Shown: piece after piece, positions 63,248-64,000 of the stretch
Layout: the number at the start of each line of letters is the position of its first letter
Position numbering within the stretch: the stretch's first letter is position 1
Assembly (NCBI RefSeq): GCF_001426705.1
Contig: NZ_LMFC01000001.1
Location: 1,765,355-1,829,354, forward strand
DNA: 64,000 bases
Reading direction: 5' to 3'
From: Cellulomonas sp. Root485
GTDB taxonomy: Bacteria; Actinomycetota; Actinomycetes; Actinomycetales; Cellulomonadaceae
Notes under the pieces: model-generated
What the model was told of the DNA's origin: nothing
The model's database searches: none
Seen by the model: the letters and a program-made list of their open reading frames with translations, nothing else
Position numbers and translations under genes: made by a program

Positions 63248-64000
63248 GTGGACCCCGCGCAGCTCGCCGACGCCTCCCGGCTGCGCACCCGTGCGACCGT
63301 CCTGCACGCCGACGCGGACTCCTTCTTCGCCGCCGTCGAGCAGCGCGACAAGCCCTCCCTGCGCGGTCGACCGGTGCTCGTCGGCGGGACCGGCCCGCGC
63401 GGTGTGGTGTCCACGGCGTCCTACGAGGCCCGCCGGGCGGGGGCGCGTTCCGCGATGTCGATGAGCCGCGCCCGCCGGCTCAGTCCCGCAGCAGCCGTCC
63501 TGTTCCCTCGTTTCGAGGCGTACTCCGCGTACTCACGGCTCATCATGGCGACGCTCGGGACCCTGTCCGAGCTGGTCGAGCCGCTGAGCATCGACGAGGC
63601 CTTCGTCGATCTGGAGGCCGGTCCGTTCGCCGACGACCCGGCCGGTGCAGCGACCGACGTCCGGGCACGGATCCGCGAGCTCACCGGGCTCGCGGTGTCC
63701 ATCGGCATCGGCCGCACCAAGCTCGTCGCGAAGCTGGCGTCCGACGCGGGCAAGCCGGACGGGCTGCTCGTGGTCGCGCCCGCCGACGAGGACGACTTCC
63801 TCCTGCCCCTGCCGGTGCGTGCGGTGCCCGGGATCGGTCCGGCGACGGCGGCTGCCCTGGAGCGGCTCGACGTGCGGACGGTCGCGGACCTGCGGCGCCA
63901 GCCCCTCGACATCCTCACCATGACCGTGGGCGAGTCGTCGGGCGTCAACCTGTTCCGGCTGGCCCGCGGCATCGACCCGCGTCCCGTGGCACCCAGCGGT
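63248..64000 (+). CDS. dinB: DNA polymerase IV (Y family), 3' end outside window
   Basis: 251 codons visible, open to the last base. The Y-family catalytic motifs are intact: HADADSFFAAVEQRD with the first metal Asp residues and SIDEAFVD with the second pair. The helix-hairpin-helix PGIGPATAAALERL follows. It copies past damaged bases. A CACAGT box ends 7 nt before the GTG. No LexA-type site was seen. Confidence 0.93.
   Translation, partial: MDPAQLADASRLRTRATVLHADADSFFAAVEQRDKPSLRGRPVLVGGTGPRGVVSTASYEARRAGARSAMSMSRARRLSPAAAVLFPRFEAYSAYSRLIMATLGTLSELVEPLSIDEAFVDLEAGPFADDPAGAATDVRARIRELTGLAVSIGIGRTKLVAKLASDAGKPDGLLVVAPADEDDFLLPLPVRAVPGIGPATAAALERLDVRTVADLRRQPLDILTMTVGESSGVNLFRLARGIDPRPVAPSG

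Noticed and set aside
1..64000. Prophage, integrative element or tRNA gene
   Set aside because: No integrase, phage structural gene, terminal repeat or recognisable tRNA sequence was seen; the gene content is housekeeping and typical accessory.

Overview
The window is a contiguous piece of a high-GC actinobacterial chromosome, most likely a Cellulomonas-type member of the Micrococcales (an inference from gene content and base composition, not a database match). The lineage markers are a complete Pup-proteasome locus, a mycothiol-biosynthesis cysteine ligase (mshC), an ECF41 sigma factor, an actinobacterial trp operon with a Trp-operon-associated membrane protein and an HGxxPAAW protein, and DUF5703 and TIGR03085 proteins. 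No rRNA, tRNA, insertion sequence, prophage, CRISPR or origin was seen. Genes are packed tightly; no gene-free stretch exceeds about 170 bp.

Layout: (1) 1-6.3 kb: two tail-to-tail YibE/F membrane proteins, a SAM methyltransferase, then a short-chain oxidoreductase, an ECF41 (SigJ-like) sigma factor and a type-II NADH dehydrogenase-like flavoprotein. The oxidoreductase and the flavoprotein are preceded by near-identical promoter-like elements that fit the ECF41 class. (2) 6.3-13.9 kb: a MarR regulator divergent from an MDMPI-like/DUF1304 pair across a perfect palindrome, small membrane and secreted proteins, a DinB-like protein, a hydrolase, a methyltransferase, a 14-TM MFS exporter and an unknown membrane protein. 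(3) 13.9-29.7 kb, leftward: pyk, gltD-gltB, lgt, trpA-trpB-trpC, four small membrane proteins, trpE and hisI. (4) 29.7-33.4 kb: a heterodimeric ABC exporter with one degenerate ATP site. (5) 34-44 kb: tandem-FKBP lipoprotein, pafA, prcA, prcB, pup, dop, the proteasomal ATPase arc/mpa, trmI and a site-2-type metalloprotease, all leftward. (6) 44-64 kb: mixed housekeeping genes (RecB-like nuclease, HAD, PAC2, mshC, CorA, uppP, aldo/keto reductase, YdeI-like, ferredoxin reductase, folE, M20 and M3 peptidases, epimerase, alanine dehydrogenase with a divergent Lrp/AsnC regulator, a phosphotransferase, a matrixin-like protease, a hydrolase and the first part of dinB).

Three patterns cut across the genes. 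First, at least 17 start codons lie exactly 6 nt after a -10-like hexamer (TANNNT or close to it), and four more lie 7 nt after one, which is the signature of leaderless mRNAs. Second, neighbouring same-strand genes are often coupled by GTGA/ATGA overlaps (trpC-trpB-trpA-lgt, hisI-trpE, prcB-prcA, the ABC pair). Third, convergent genes nearly always touch or overlap at their 3' ends, with only one strong terminator hairpin seen (13930-13960). I found no clearly new system. The most testable observations are the ECF41 twin promoters, the leaderless-start pattern, a 23-bp periodic repeat between pafA and the FKBP gene, a perfect hairpin predicted at the very 5' end of a secreted-protein mRNA, and a hydrolase whose best-placed start codon is ATC.
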